A stretch of DNA of 64,000 nt from the NCBI GenBank assembly GCA_001600055.1, contig BCIV01000010.1, positions 857,406 to 921,405 of the forward strand. The letters are read 5' to 3'. Below the pieces are notes generated by a model, which had not been told where the DNA came from, searched no databases, and worked only from the letters and a program-made list of their open reading frames with translations. This document shows, piece by piece, positions 24,389 to 37,189 of this stretch. Every line of letters starts with the position of its first letter. The stretch's first letter is position 1. The position numbers were made by a program, and so were the translations under genes. The DNA comes from Filobasidium wieringae. Lineage: Eukaryota; Basidiomycota; Tremellomycetes; Filobasidiales; Filobasidiaceae.

Positions 24389-27300
24389 ATGATCGGGAAG
24401 AAATCGTCAGAGCTGGAGCAGCTCTTTGAGAGGGTCCAGGGTAGGGTCGATCGTGATCAAAAACTGACAACTCTGAACTGACCGCTACCCTACAGTTCAG
24501 ACTAAGAACATACACGCTGTCCTTGAGGACTTTTCAATTCACTCCGATACAACAGCACCCGCACTTCCTGATATCTCTTTGGATCTGCTCGATCTACTTA
24601 GAAGGACGACTATAAGCACTAGAGCAGTAGAGGAGTTCCTTTCACGACCGATTATCAGAGACAAAAAGAAGAGGAAGAGAGAGGCCGAGGAATTGACACC
24701 GGAAGAGCTAGAGGATAAACACAAGAAGGAAAAGGTGTGGATAGCAGAAATAGAAGACGACAGAGAAAGCAAAAGAGTCTGGCTCGACAACGAAGGTAAG
24801 CCATATGGGTTCAGACTAGCATACATTCCTGGCTGACCAGCTGTGTGACTCCCATCTTGTCTATTGAATATTAGGTGTTAAGCTTTGGAACGTCGCTATT
24901 CAATATGAAAACCGGACCCCTATTTACCGGACAGAACCAGACCAGAAGTTGACTAGCTGGAAAAATCTTGGTACATCGAGTGGGTCTTGACTCTCTAGTA
25001 CCATGCCCTGATGTTCTGTAATACTGATATCGCTCTTGGTAGTCCGTTATTTCGCTTGGGCCCTAATGGAAGCAGGTACAGACGGACAGCCGATGCCTTA
25101 CTGTAAGTGAGGTCGAATTGGCCGACATGCCAGCAGACTGAGTGGATAGTATAGTCATATACAGGAATCTGCACGTAGCAAGCAAGACTAGCGTTGAATT
25201 ACATAGTCCGTCGTGGTAGTACGATCTGTGTTCACTGGCTAATCAGCCGATTTCTAGGCATGGGAGACCTGGAGAGCGGCAAATCTGTATTGGAGAAGGC
25301 TGCCTTGGTGGGTTTCGATCCTCCATTCCCAGGTAAACAATACCTGACGACTTGACTCAGTACCATGACAAGTTAAAAGACCCCAAGATCCAAATCGACG
25401 GCAAATCTGAACGCGAAAAGGCAGTAGTCTTGATGGAGTTTTCTCTAGCACGAGTTGATATCGTAAGCTGAGGTCGCGCAAGCGAAGGCTCAGGAACTCA
25501 TCCATTTGCTATATGGATAGGAAATGGGAAAAGAGAATTCCCCATACGCGTTTACTATGCTCAAGCAAGCCGCCGGTAAGCCTCGATTACGGAAACGCAC
25601 AGGCAATCCGTTTATCAGGTAGGATACAACGCAGCTTACAAGACAGAGGACTTTCGACTACGAGATGTGAGCGTGACTATTATTACCCTTGACACTCTTT
25701 CTAAGCGTGTCTTCAGATCTACCCCTTAGTGTTGAAAGCATGGAGAGTCGGTTATCGATTACTCGACTCCGCGTCGCCAGAGCATTCGGTCGTTGGCGGA
25801 ACACCAACCCCGTCTATTGTTGACGGGTCAGCCAAGTCCGAACAGGCTCAACAAGCACTTGGATGGTTCCAACTTGGTTTGAGAGAACTCGAAGCCTACG
25901 AGGTCGAAGGCGCATCTGTCATCGATTGGAGAGAAGTGAAAGTAAGTCAGCGATTTGCAGACTTGACAAACGGACCGACCGACGCCATGGAATTTTTAAG
26001 CTTGCACTCATGGAAGGATTAGGTGAGAAATTGCGTTTTATACCTGCAGAACGATTGATGATGTATCTCTTCTTAGCTCGATCATCCGTCTTAGCGTCTG
26101 ATGGAGATCCGACTCAAATGGATATGGCTCAGAATATACTCAGTCAGCTCAATGAGGACCTGGAATTTCAAGTGGGAATAGCTCGAAGGATTAGTCTGTT
26201 CCGGGCTGATCCTACTTGACTGTGTAGGGAAGTGAACATGCTGAGAAGTTTATGTACCTCTCGATCATGGTCCTTCAGAAGAGACGTCGGCCAGTAGGAG
26301 AAATAACAGCAGGTGAAAGGCTCGTACGTAACGCTCGAGCAAGCCATCGCTGACTTCTATTTGGTTATCCAAGCTTTCGAAAAGCTCATCGATCGAGCTG
26401 CCACTACGGAGGATTCTGCCAACAGGTAGGTTTGGCGTCGAGCCGGTAGGTTTACCACCTTGACTACAGCCTGTCCTAGTCTGATAGGGGAAATAAGCAA
26501 TTTGTCCAACGGAAGGTACGTAAATGTGGATGATCGGTGCTTCACTGATTTGGCATGGCGATTTAGTAACAGCGGACTATCAGGCAAACTGTTCCTACAC
26601 TTATTGGAGAAAATGGTCCAGGCAGACCGTCCTAACTGTGCTATGCTAACGCATAGGATACTGCTCGCATTGCTGTTATCAATGCAAAAGAGATACGAGT
26701 CTGACCCTGACCAATCTGTGGCGATAGTCACCCGAGCATTAGATGGTAATAACAAATTGATAATTGGTCCGCCTTGATACTTACGAGGTGTGTATAGTGA
26801 TATACAACAACACATAACAAGTTTTGACACACCGCAGGCCATGTCATCTTTGGCTGTAAGTTGATCCCAAGGCAGGAGCCGCGACGTCTGATATGAATTG
26901 TTCGTCATTCGCAGATTATCTGGAAACTGGCAGATAAGCTTGCCGGCACGGACAAGGCAAAGTCCAAGACTTATGGCGCTCAATGGTGTAAGAGTCAAAT
27001 AGATATTCTAGCTTGATCTCGGCTAAAAACGGTCTTTAGTTTCGCTTGGCGCGCACGCAGCGTTAAAGAGTTGTCCGACAGCGGATGTCGAGAAATGCCT
27101 TCGGTAGGATAGCTGACTATACCTTAACCAGGCTGAAGCTAAGATGAGCCTGTAACCTAGACGAGCCGCGCTGTGCTATATCGAGAACAGCGCTTATCAG
27201 GAGGCTGAAACGATTCTGAGCCGATGTAGCTCAGAGGACGCGAGTAGTTATCATCTCTCGTTCCTCCTTGCCGCGCGACAAAGTTAGTAAAGCCTATCGT

Positions 27301-29408
27301 ACAACTCTAAGCTCTTCAATTTCTGACGTACTGCCTTGATACAGATCGACCGGATCAGGGTGAGTCAAGTCCTCAGACGCTATCATGAGCCGACTAAATC
27401 TTATACACGTATGACCTCCAGCATCCTACGTTTTGAGCCGCATGTCCAGCTGTCCCAACTTGGGCATGGATCATCTGCTAGCATCTATGTAAGTCAAGAC
27501 CTGAATGACCTGGATCCTTGATACCTTATGAAGTAAGTGCTCTGTTCCAGAGACGTTGCCAACGAGATTCAGGACGCACGTCTATTGTTACAAGCCATGG
27601 GCATCTTGCTGAAATGCTTGTCACAAGAGAAGCTGAGAGATCACGGCGTGGAGGAACTCGCGCTGGTCCGGTAAGTCTGCGTCCATCGCGAAAGGGTCGC
27701 GAAAGGGAATACCTTGCTGAGCTTTACACACAGATGTATGATCCAGCTCACAGCAAGGCAACTGAAGGAAGGAACGTTCCAGCAAGTAAAGACCCTTCCT
27801 CAGATAGAGGTCGAAGCTAAGAGGAGCTAATCCTGTTTAGGTTGGAAGAGAACACAGCTTTGCTGAGGTACTTTCGTCGAGGTACGGTCGTTGGAAGCAG
27901 CTAGGCCCCGATCACTGATGTTCCCCTAACCATGTAGGGCTTGAAATCGCGAAAACTCTACAAGCAGCAGATTCACTGGACGTCAAATACAAAGAAGTTG
28001 CTTGGCTGTATAAAATGGCTTACAACAGCAGCTTCCAGGCCATGGAAGCGTGGCAGGATCGCGCGCGATTGGCAGATATGCTGGAAGTTTCCGTTGAAGT
28101 AGGCGATGATTCGTTAAACTGAATTCTGGTTTTCTGTCCACACTGATGGTCGTTCAGTTGATGGAGCTATACAAGAGTATACCAGGAATGGAGGTCGATC
28201 CGCAGCTGCCTGTGCAGATTGCGAACGCGAAATACTTCTCGATCTGCGCTCTAGGTCTGTCACCCGCTCTTCATGTCCGTGAGGCATCAAAGGAATGACG
28301 ACTCCTGTTTGGGCTTTCAGTATTTCATGCTCGCGAGACAACCGATATTACAGAAAAGGTAAGTACTATGCAGTACGTCGTTTCGATATCTAGCTGACGG
28401 GGTTGTGTTTAGCGAGCAATTTGGGAGGATATACGAACACGCCTGCCAGAAGCTTCACAGTACATCGCCACTGCTTCCACCAGTGGCAATAACACTTCGC
28501 TAGGAAAGATGCGATCCGGAACACAGCTATATGCTTTCGAAGCGTTAATTTCCCTGGCTGATTGGGCAGAGTCAAGGACTGCCGCAGAGGTATGACAATG
28601 GAAGAATCGCAGCAGAACGAAGAGCTCAGCGAGTACTTGTTTTGGTCAGAATTGGACGGAAGAAACTGTCACTATAGAAGTTCTGGACCTTTTTGGCCAG
28701 ATGATCCAGGATTCAAACGCGCCAAGCGATAGTTGGTGTTTTTTCTGTTTGGTCACCTTACTTCCGATCTAAGGGGATGTTTTCTTTCAGCCAAAGTTAC
28801 AATATTAAGGAAGGTAGTCCTGGTAGCTATACAGTTGTGCATCAGGCAAGACTCACCCGTGTATACTCTGTAGGTCAAGTTGTCTCTTAGGTCGTCGGAT
28901 AGCTAAACTCGCCCCTCTGCAGATGGATTCGGGTTTTGATCGAGTTGTTGATGTATCGTCAACAGACGGGCGATCTAGACGAGGCACTGGAATGGATCAA
29001 GAAAGCATATGCTTGTATGGATCAAGGCGGGAAGGTGAGAGCGTCACCAGTCGCCGCTCACTATCGGCACTAACGCTGCAAAGCAGAACTATCCCGAAGT
29101 ACAGCTCGAGTGGCTTCTCGCGACCTCGTACAATCGAGGTCTAGACTTTGCAGAGTAAGTCGAGCATTCCGATCTCAGTGCTGACCGGATCTTTCTGAGA
29201 AGCTGGCGAAACATAGCCTAGGGGACAAGCCTAACGCCAAGAAGTGGTTGGAGATGGCCCTCGCTCTGTGTGGATTCGCAAGGGATGGTGCTATCAGGAA
29301 GGCTCAAGTAAGTAGCATGGGAGACAAATAGATCGCATACAGCTGAGACACACTACTGCGAAGCTTTATCCCAAGTATGAGAAAATACTTTGTCGTCTGA
29401 AGGACTGA
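24389..29408 (+). CDS. SPO22/ZIP4-like meiotic TPR protein (probable)
   Basis: Probably the meiosis-specific SPO22/ZIP4 scaffold, a TPR superhelix promoting synapsis and crossovers. The gene is divided into more than 20 very small exons (examples: 24389-24440, 24496-24795, ending with the exon holding YPKYEKILCRLKD and TGA at 29406-29408). Spliced reading gives alpha-helical repeats without catalytic motifs. Examples are GVKLWNVAIQYENRTP, FAWALMEAGTDGQPMP, SVLEKAALYHDKLKD, IIWKLADKLAGTDKAK, YGAQWFRLGAHAAL, RRAALCYIENSAYQEAETIL and AKKWLEMALALCGFA. The LW.A, QWF.L..HAAL and AALCYIE..AYQEAE pattern is the SPO22 family style. One junction near 26757-26845 could not be resolved in frame by hand. 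The identity rests on pattern similarity, so an unrelated TPR protein remains possible. Confidence 0.55.
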
Positions 29409-29758
29409 GAGTAGGCGTTGCGTGATGCCAACCTCGAAATCAGAAGACAGTATAGAAGTCTCCCGCCATCCAGTCGTATCTTAGCATAATTGTAGGGTAG
29501 CACATTCCTGTACTGAGTATCAAGCCATTACGTCTAGAATGAACCTGATCTTAACGGAATCGTAATGGCTCTATTCAGCACGATGAAACGCGGTCTGAAA
29601 CTGCCTTGCGCTTGTGACTTGCGCTTCAATCTGGCGAGCTAAGGTTGCTTGTTATGTCTCTTCGTCATATCGACATGATCACAACGGTTCTGTCGACGAT
29701 TCTGGTAACAAAGGTATATATCGTTCATCCTCACAAACCTTCTTGCTCAGTGTCGATT
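29409..29758. other. Intergenic / promoter region
   Basis: About 350 bp between tandem genes. An in-frame upstream ATG exists at 29651, but the sequence before 29759 is not protein-like. Nothing else was seen. Confidence 0.5.
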
Positions 29759-32460
29759 ATGGCACCTAGAACAACTGCAGAGCGAGATGCTCTTAAGAAT
29801 TTCCTTTTCAAGGCGGTCAGCGTTCAGTCAGTATCATGAAATTGCGATCGTAACTAAGGCTCATCAGTAGATTGATTTATACGCTTTTAACCTTTTATCC
29901 TTGCCTTCTACTATCCTCTCCTCAATGCATTTGGAAACAAAATTCTTGCCAACACAGGAAAGATGCCGAACCCCAGCTGCTTGCGGACTACCTGTTCGCT
30001 CTGCTCGAAAACAACGAATCGATAGGTCAAGAAGAGCTTACAACGGTTGGTCGGGCTTGTTGTATGGACGGTCTCATTACTTACAAACAGTTTCTTGCCT
30101 ACAACAGGAAGTCTCCGAGTTCGTTGAAACAGATGCCCCCCAGCTAGCTCGAACACTATACCAGTCGATACAGTCGAAATCCTATCTCGCCCCTTCCGCA
30201 TTCCCCTCCTCACCTACACCGAAACAAATCCCTACTGGACCTGCATCCGCCTCCAAGAAACGAAGATTATCAGATTCTGGGGATGTTGAGATGAGTGACG
30301 GTAACAAGATCACTAGGTTGAACGAAGGTCCTGCCGGTGGACCCAGCAACGGGTTTGACCGGGGTATGGCAGGTGACTTTGGCATGCGAGGTAGAAGAGG
30401 TAGAGGCGGTGCGGGAATGGACATGGGACGAAGAAAGAAGCCTTGCTTTGATTATCATAGTAAGTCAGCTCGACCGCTACGTCGTTCACTGACCCTGATA
30501 TCAAACCACAACCTTGACAGACAAGGGATTCTGCGCCCGAGGAGTCAATTGTCACTACGAGCATGGACCAGATACCATGTACGCCTTACCCGGAGCTCCT
30601 ATGGGCATGCCACCAGGAATGCCACCTATGCCTTTCCCTTTCATGATGCCATTTCCTCAAAATGGATCACCAAATCCTATCGCTGCTCCAGGCGAAGGCC
30701 AATCGGATAACAAAGAATCAATGCAGGTGGATGGTTCCAGTAGTTTAGGGGAGTACAACCCAGAACAACCAGGATTGGGACCATCTTCGCCTCACGGGGC
30801 CGCGCCATTCCCCTTCCCTCCCGGTGGACCACCTCCACCGGGAATGATCCCCTTCATGATGGGTATGCAAGGGATGTTCCCCCAACCTTTCGATCAGCCA
30901 GGTCGTGGGGGGCATTCACGGGGCAGAGGCAGAAACGGCAGAGGCGGTCGAGGCGGGAGGACGGAAGGGTTCAATGACTGGGATGGGTCTCTTTCGAACA
31001 AACCTCCCCAAGACAATCAAGGGAATACTCTAGTCGTAGCGGAGATCCCACCAGAACATTTGAACTTGGAATCCATTCACAACCAGTTCAAACAGTTCGG
31101 TACCGTTACCAATGTTGCGGTAGAAGTTAGGGCCAAGAAGGCGTTGGTCGCATTCGCCACTAACAGAGAAGCATACGCCGCGTGGTCGAACAAAGAATCA
31201 TTCTTTGGAGATCGACACGTGAAAATCCTTTGGCATCGACCAAGAGAAGGCCAGGGAGAGGTAGGGCAGAAAGCCTTGACCGATTCTGCCCCTCTCCTGG
31301 AGAACCTTCGACGGATCGAGAAGGAAGGGGTAGATGCGTTCCAGCAAGCCGGAAAGGGATTGCCTGTTGTAGATAACGAGCTACGGGAACAATTGGCAGC
31401 AGTCAGGGAGCGCGGTTTGCAATTGGAGAAGATTGTGGCCGAGCAAAAGGTTCTTATGGTGCGATTGGAGAGTACGAAGGAGGCGGAAGAGAAGACCAAG
31501 CTCAAGACGAGATTGAAGGAGCTCATCGCCCAGTCCAAGGGGATCAAGGAGGCCAACGCTGGAATCGATGTCGAAAAGCTTCAGGGAATTGTTGAAGCCC
31601 AGCAGAAAGCGAGAGAAGAAGCCAAAGCGAAGTTGGCCGCACAAAGGGAGGCCAGACGAGTCGAACATCGCCCTGCTGAGGGTGTGCACAGCATACAAGA
31701 GATGCTCGACGCTGAGATGGAAGAACACAACATTGCTGCTCAACTCGAGGACAGCAAGGATAAGAAGGATGAGGAAGTCGACGAGGAGACGCTCAAGCTG
31801 CGAGCGCAATTAGCCGCACTCAAAAGCCAGGTATGTCTTGTCTATAGGCTGATCGTCGATGGACTGCTGACATATGGAGTGTTCTACGATTAGGCTTCGA
31901 ATCTCGGTATCAACCCTGACGCGACGTCATTCACGCCCCGTGGCGGATACCGGGGAAGGGGTGGAGGCTATCGTGGCCGAGGGGCGTTCCCCGTTAATAA
32001 TCGTTCTTTGAAATTGGACAATCGGCCTCGTGCCCTAAACATAAGCAGTCCTGCAATCAAGCAGGATGAGCGCTTAGCCCTGCAGCATGTCAAAGAATGG
32101 TTCATCTCTTTGTCAGACGCTCTAACTCAAGAACCTATGGTCGTCGATGGTAGTGTTATAGTCTCATTCTCGTCTCGAGGTTCTGCAGAGACGGTACGTG
32201 GATTGACTGTTCTATGAGATGTTTGTGCGATGGGGTACTTACAGGATTTTGCACGTCAGGCGCTTGCTTTGGGAGACAACATCCCCTCCTTTACACCCCC
32301 AGCACGTGTCGGTTGGCACATTGCAAGCGCACCTGAGATCCCAGCAGGTGCCCCAGCCCCTGGCATGGAGTCTGTATCAGTTAAACAGGAAGTTAAGCAG
32401 GAAGCGGACGCTCAACGAGACATCGAAATCGCACGTGGCGAGAGGGACGCGGATGAGTAA
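29759..32460 (+). CDS. RBM26/RBM27-like RNA-binding protein (PWI-like, CCCH, RRM)
   Basis: Nuclear RNA-binding protein related to human RBM26/RBM27 and fission-yeast Rmn1, which link polyadenylated RNA to Mtr4-type exosome adaptors. Exons 29759-29826, 29958-30049, 30091-30459, 30521-31830, 31894-32193 and 32245-32460 join in frame to 784 residues. The N-terminal PWI-like helical domain reads ERDALKNFLFKA, then EPQLLADYLFALLENNES and LQQEVSEFVETDAPQLA. A CCCH finger C-x8-C-x5-C-x3-H follows (CFDYHNKGFCARGVNCHYEH). RGG-rich and Met/Pro-rich stretches lead to an RRM (NTLVVAEIPPEHLNLESIHN to KALVAFATNREAYAAW). Next come a long coiled coil (about 31300-31690) and another RGG patch. Domain order matches the family. 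The second and third introns are short or have weak donors, so exons 1-3 are the least certain. Confidence 0.83.
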
Positions 32461-32865
32461 CGGTGTGGTATTATGGTTTTGGGCATCAACCCGTATGTTG
32501 TAGCGTTTCCGCGATGTATAATGCGTTCATATCATCATCAGGCCTCGGGGTTACGCGTAATATGTTCAGTTTCAAAGGATGCCCTAAAACACCGCTCAGC
32601 TACACCAAAGGCAGGCAGCGGTTGCAAAACCAGGTTTCATCACAAGGGTAGAAAATGGCGCGATCGAGGATCTCGGAGGCCAGGATGTCGATTGATCACG
32701 ACGCCTAGAACAAAGGTATGGATGCCGTTCGATGGCGATACCGACACGCCAGGAGAGGTATATATGAGAGCAGAACAGTCTGATTGAAATAGACGACGGC
32801 CTTTGATCTTTTCTACCATCAATACCAAGCCCATCCTCCTTCACCTGCACCTTTCTACCATTACC

Positions 32866-34121
32866 ATGTTCCGCCAACTCGCAATGACATTGATTTTCAT
32901 CCGGTATGCTGTGATTGCCCTTCCCGTAGGAGAAGGGGCTAGCTCGAACCCGCCCGCAACCGTGGTCAGTCAGATCGAGTCTCATCTGTACTTAAGGTTC
33001 ACTGAGATAGCTTGCGTAGACCGTCACATATGAAGGAACGCTTACATATGGCGCGATATCTACTGGAGCACTTTCACCCAACTACCCGTCTGTATCGGAC
33101 GCGAAGTCGGACTTCCCTTCGGCATCTGTAGTGAGTCCCGCCAACATATACGACTGATCGACCGACCTCACTCTGTTTATTGTCGACCCACTAGACTGTT
33201 ACCGCGGACGTCACACTGTATTTGTCCACTCCAGCTCATCCGACCACTAGTGGGAGCGGAGCTCCTCTGCCATCCTTGGTGTCTTTGCATCCTAACGGGG
33301 TCTCTGGCAAATGTCTCGATGCGGGGCAAGGGAAAGTCCAGGCTGGCACGCCAATCCAGATGTGCGTATTTCCATTGCTGAGAGTCAGAAAATCCTAGCT
33401 TATCGATTCCACAGCTGGGATTGCGAGAAGGACGGGAATCAGAATTGGGTAAGTCTTCTGAAGAGATGGTGTAGCCATGATAGCTAAACTCGTCGATACT
33501 ATTACACAGCTGGTGGACATGGGTAAGCATCCTCCCTCGGGAAACAAGCTAATTGTCGTCGACTGACGTTCCCTGGCTTTATATACGTACACCAGGCGAC
33601 AACCCGGCATTCCAATTAGCGAACACGGACCTGTGTATAACCGCAGGCGACTATCCAGGTTCATCCGCACCCGCTCTGCTAGGTAGGTGACGTCAGAAGA
33701 TGTCTTCCTGATTTCGAGACCTCATTGATAACCTGTTCGGTAACATGTAGTTCCCTGCAATACTGGTGGTTCTCAACAAGTAAGGGTTGGATATTGATGT
33801 GACTTGGCGCGTGACTCACACTGATCGAACTTAAACGACAGAACTGGTATTACACCGGTGACGCTCGCGCTGCTGTAAAAGACCAAGGTGAATTGTTCTT
33901 TGCTCCACCACTCTTGTGAGTGAGCGCTAAATTTCGGCTTCGACTGCAAAAGGCTGGTGTATGGATTTGCCGGACGGCGTTCAAGACAACGGACAATACG
34001 TTGCAACCTGGCTTTGTACCGATGATAATACCAATCAGTGAGTCGCATGTGACACCAGTCCTCAGATGGCGCTTAACCTTCTGGTTCATATAGGATTTGG
34101 ACGATTGGGGCACCCGTCTGA
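32866..34121 (+). CDS. Secreted protein with ricin-B-type (beta-trefoil) lectin domain
   Basis: Begins with a signal peptide (MFRQLAMTLIFIRYAVIALP) at 32866. At least eight small exons were traced to TGA at 34119-34121, starting with 32866-32964. After an N-terminal segment of about 90 residues of unknown type (TVTYEGTLTYGAIS..) comes a ricin-B-like trefoil. It shows GVSGKCLDAGQGKVQAGTPI, WDCEKDGNQNW, LCITAGDYPGSSAPALLVPC, GGSQQNWYY, GWCMDLPDGVQDNGQYVATW and NQIWTIG. The repeated C.D, G..V..W.C and QW elements are the hallmark of this carbohydrate-binding fold. There is no catalytic chain, so this is a lectin or CBM13-like module, not a ribosome-inactivating toxin. It may bind plant or fungal glycans outside the cell. 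Confidence 0.82.
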
Positions 34122-34988
34122 AATTTTTACCGATGATATCTTTATACACATAATCACATCTTTGACTTTGAATTACGTCCTGACGATAGTGAAGCTGCTG
34201 TTCCGTCTGATTCAAGGTTGCAAAGACGACTCAACCTTTTCGTCCAGCAGAACGGATCTCTTGGTGGGGTGAATCCCGACCGTGTTTCACTCTATGCGTA
34301 AGAAGTGATCGCGGTGTTCAGATTTCTGCTTCGCGATCTCTACCTATATGCTAACTTCCAAATCACTGCACGGAACGAATGTCATCGTCGAACACGACTG
34401 GCTGGAGGCACATCCACTTCGCTCTGTGGTATAGGTCTTGTTGCGCTCAGCCTGATTGTTCCCATTGTCGTTATGAACTCAGCCCCGTTGAACCCATCGA
34501 ACCTATACAACCGTACTGGTTGAAGGGGCCTAGCCTGAGAACCATTTCACCATTGCTTGAAGGTATCTTTGAGAGTTAGGGTATGTTCGACATTGTGAAC
34601 TCAGAGGCAGCGCCTCGATCGAGATCAGAATCACAGTCTAGCCGTAGCACAGTGCGATATATCAGAAGGTGATACAGAAAGATCTTACGCTTTCTGCTGA
34701 TAACCCCTGAGTCCGTTCAGTGAACGTTGGGAACCCGAGTGGCAGAGTATCAGCGGCCTAGCGAAACCCTGACGCAGCCTTCGAACCCAAAGTAGATATG
34801 CCGCAGAAGTACAGTCCTCGGGATCGATGTCCATTGTATGTTTCAGACGAAATGGTTGTTACCCTTACAATATCAAGCCACTTTCGTCTTCCGCCTGAAC
34901 ATCCCTCGTTTCTCTTTGATCCTAACGAACAGCCCACATTGTTTCAGCTCTTACTCGATCTTCACGGTTGGTTCTATGGGAATTTAGC
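34122..34988. other. Intergenic, no gene recognised
   Basis: About 870 bp between convergent gene ends. Short ORFs only; no family resemblance or repeat. Confidence 0.5.
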
Positions 34989-35692
34989 TTACCCGGTATC
35001 AACCACATCCGTCGGAACTCCAACGTTCGTATTTCTTTCTCTTCCATTAGCAGCCTTTAACCCTTCAGCCGCAGGTGAACCTTCAGGTACCCCATCGCTC
35101 GTCGCGTTACCTGAAGATAGTTCTCGACCGAACGATAAAGCTTCTGGGACGGCGGCAAACCTTGCTGCGGAGGACTCGAAAGCCCTGCGTATCATCAAGG
35201 AAGACTGTAAGCTTTGAAATGCTATATGAGCGATAGAGATGGGACTTACCGCTGAGCTGAAGCGATGTATTCTTCCCGGCTTGGAGCTACTTGCGAAGTC
35301 GTGACTCGGACTTGTCCGTCTTGCATAGTACTTGACATCAAAAGATAGTATTGTGTTAGCCTGGTGGAGAGATGAAGTGAGATAGTGATCTACGAGAACT
35401 CACACTCCCTTTTCCTTTAGAGCTGCCCTAGTAGATTCGGCAGCTTCCGCACCCTTTCTCGTGAGATAGAATGCGCCAGCTATACGTCAAAGTCGTTAGA
35501 AGATAGCTATGGCCAAACCTGACGCCGATGGCGAAGCTCACCGACTATGCCGAGGAAGAGAATGAGAAAGACGACAGAGCTGATCGTGTCAAAATCCCAT
35601 GTGATGCTGTTTGATGATCTCCTAAAGCGAATTGCACATGCATTCAGCTGTAGGCACCGAGAAATTATGTGAAGGGCGCCTTACTTGGCCAT
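34989..35692 (-). CDS. Small single-pass membrane protein, unknown function
   Basis: Five exons (minus): 35685-35692, 35542-35621, 35404-35479, 35250-35330 and 34989-35184. All have GT..AG ends and matching phase, giving 146 residues. The product starts MAKRSSNSITWDF, has one hydrophobic helix (VVFLILFLGIVAGAFYL) near residues 18-36, then a charged Ala/Glu-rich cytosolic part. That part includes RKGAEAAESTRAALKEKG, EEYIASAQRAFESSAARF and a Gly/Pro/Ser tail. No family was recognised. The regular exon structure and continuous frame across four introns support a real gene. The 8-nt first exon is weak, and an upstream start is possible. An ORF on the opposite strand over the last exon is probably a shadow. 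Confidence 0.55.
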
Positions 35693-35910
35693 CGTGTGGA
35701 ATATCCTATGAGGCCTACGAGCGCATGAACTATTGCGGTTAACGAGCAACAAGAGGTCATATGGTTCGAGATTGTTATGAATGTTCTCAAGAGGAGAATG
35801 ACGAATAGTATCGGATGCAAATCTTAGGTCGGTACACAGTATCAGAAATATGTATATAGTTATGGAACGGGAAGCTACATGAAGGCGTAAGATACAGGTC
35901 TGTCCGAGGA

Positions 35911-36953
35911 TCACTCATCATCCTCCCCTTTGACACCAAGAGTAATCAAGCTGAAGTTCATGTCTCCGTCAGCTCGATCGATGTATTTCTCTTGCACGAT
36001 CCTGGCCACGTCCTTTCAAGCGATTGGGAATCAAGGTTAGCGGTTTTGTCAATGGTATCGATATCGAAATTTCAAAGATCCACTCACAGTCAAAAATGAC
36101 TCTTCAGTGGTCTGACCCCTGTCGAAAGGGCCATCCCTATACGACCCATCCATCTCACACACGTGTTTGCTCCCATCTTTGTGCTCCCCCATGACGAAAG
36201 ACAAGAAGTGGTTATCCGTATCAATCTCTTCTTGACTGACGGGGACCTTGCTCTGTCCAGAAGAAACGCTACTGTTGTGTGCTTGTTCGAAGAAGGGGGA
36301 GGTGTCCAGGAGGTGAGCGCGGGAGAGGGGAGTGAGAGGCAGAGACTGGGTTTTGAAGGTCGTTAATGGGGAATCGGAGGAAAGAAGCTTGGGCGGCAGA
36401 TTGAGCAGGGAGTGAAGAAGGCCTATACTTCCGCAGGCATTTCCAATCTGTAACAATTTTGAAAGGCGAAAAGGATAACGATGAACCAAACTGTCAGTCT
36501 TCTTGTCCGTCTGCACGAACGCACCTATGTTCCGGACATACCGTTTGCTTAATGAACCAAACTTCCTCCGCTCCATTCTTCCCTTCCCACTTCCCCTCCC
36601 CCTTCTCCTGTTCCTCCTTCCGCGCATCCCCTAGTTTACCCCTAGACGGGAATAGTAACAAGACAGCATAAACGGGTCTAGGTGTGTATTGTAGGAAGTC
36701 CGGGTCAAGCGAGTACAGGTCCCTGAAGATCAAATTGGAAGGAAGCCCGAGAGGCTTAGACCACTAGTTTTATCATAAAACAGTGGTAAAGATGAGTTCA
36801 GGACGCTTGGAGTGGATAAAGATGTTCAGAAAACAGGACTTGCGTTGTTGAATACCTAGATGACGAAGCGAGTTAGACAAGATCGATTTGACTTCATTTA
36901 TCTCCACTTACCTCGGGATTAGCTTCTAGTGGGACCCATTTCGAAGTAGACAT
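35911..36953 (-). CDS. Ubiquitin C-terminal hydrolase, UCH family (Yuh1/UCHL3-like)
   Basis: Cysteine protease (peptidase C12) that removes small adducts from the ubiquitin or Nedd8/Rub1 C-terminus. Exons (minus): 36912-36953, 36835-36855, 36542-36763, 36088-36447 and 35911-36012, giving 248 residues, right for Yuh1/UCHL3. It starts MSTSKWVPLEANPEV. The catalytic Cys is in IGNACGSIGLLHSLLN, preceded by KQT and the acidic/Lys-rich crossover loop. The catalytic His and Asp follow in HFLSFV and LYELDG-like positions, here read as HVCEMDGSYRDGPFDRG. The C-terminus is MNFSLITLG. The 21-nt second exon is the least secure junction. Confidence 0.92.
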
Positions 36954-37189
36954 AATGAGGTTACAGATTTGGAGGCCAAGCGTATATATCGAGAAGACAA
37001 TCCTCTATCAGATTACAGGAGATGAGAGCGACCAAGCCGACCAAGCCTAGTCTGAGATGCCGACTGTCCTGAGTCTTTGCGCGAACCGACCAATAAAGTC
37101 GGAAATCGTCCTCAAGATCGATATACATTCGCATTTATTGGACAAGCCTCGGTACATCGAAACGAACCATCAGCATCTCAATCCACATC
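36954..37189. promoter_or_regulatory. Divergent promoter of the UCH and YAH1 genes
   Basis: 236 bp separate the two start codons. A short TATATATC-like stretch lies near 36984-36991 on the UCH side. No other motif was recognised. Confidence 0.5.

Noticed and set aside
34305..34580. Possible second lectin repeat after the lectin stop codon
   Set aside because: No Q-x-W or Cys pattern was found in any frame.
34798..35217. Plus-strand ORF of 139 codons
   Set aside because: It overlaps the last exon of a five-exon minus-strand gene with consistent phases, and has no motifs of its own.
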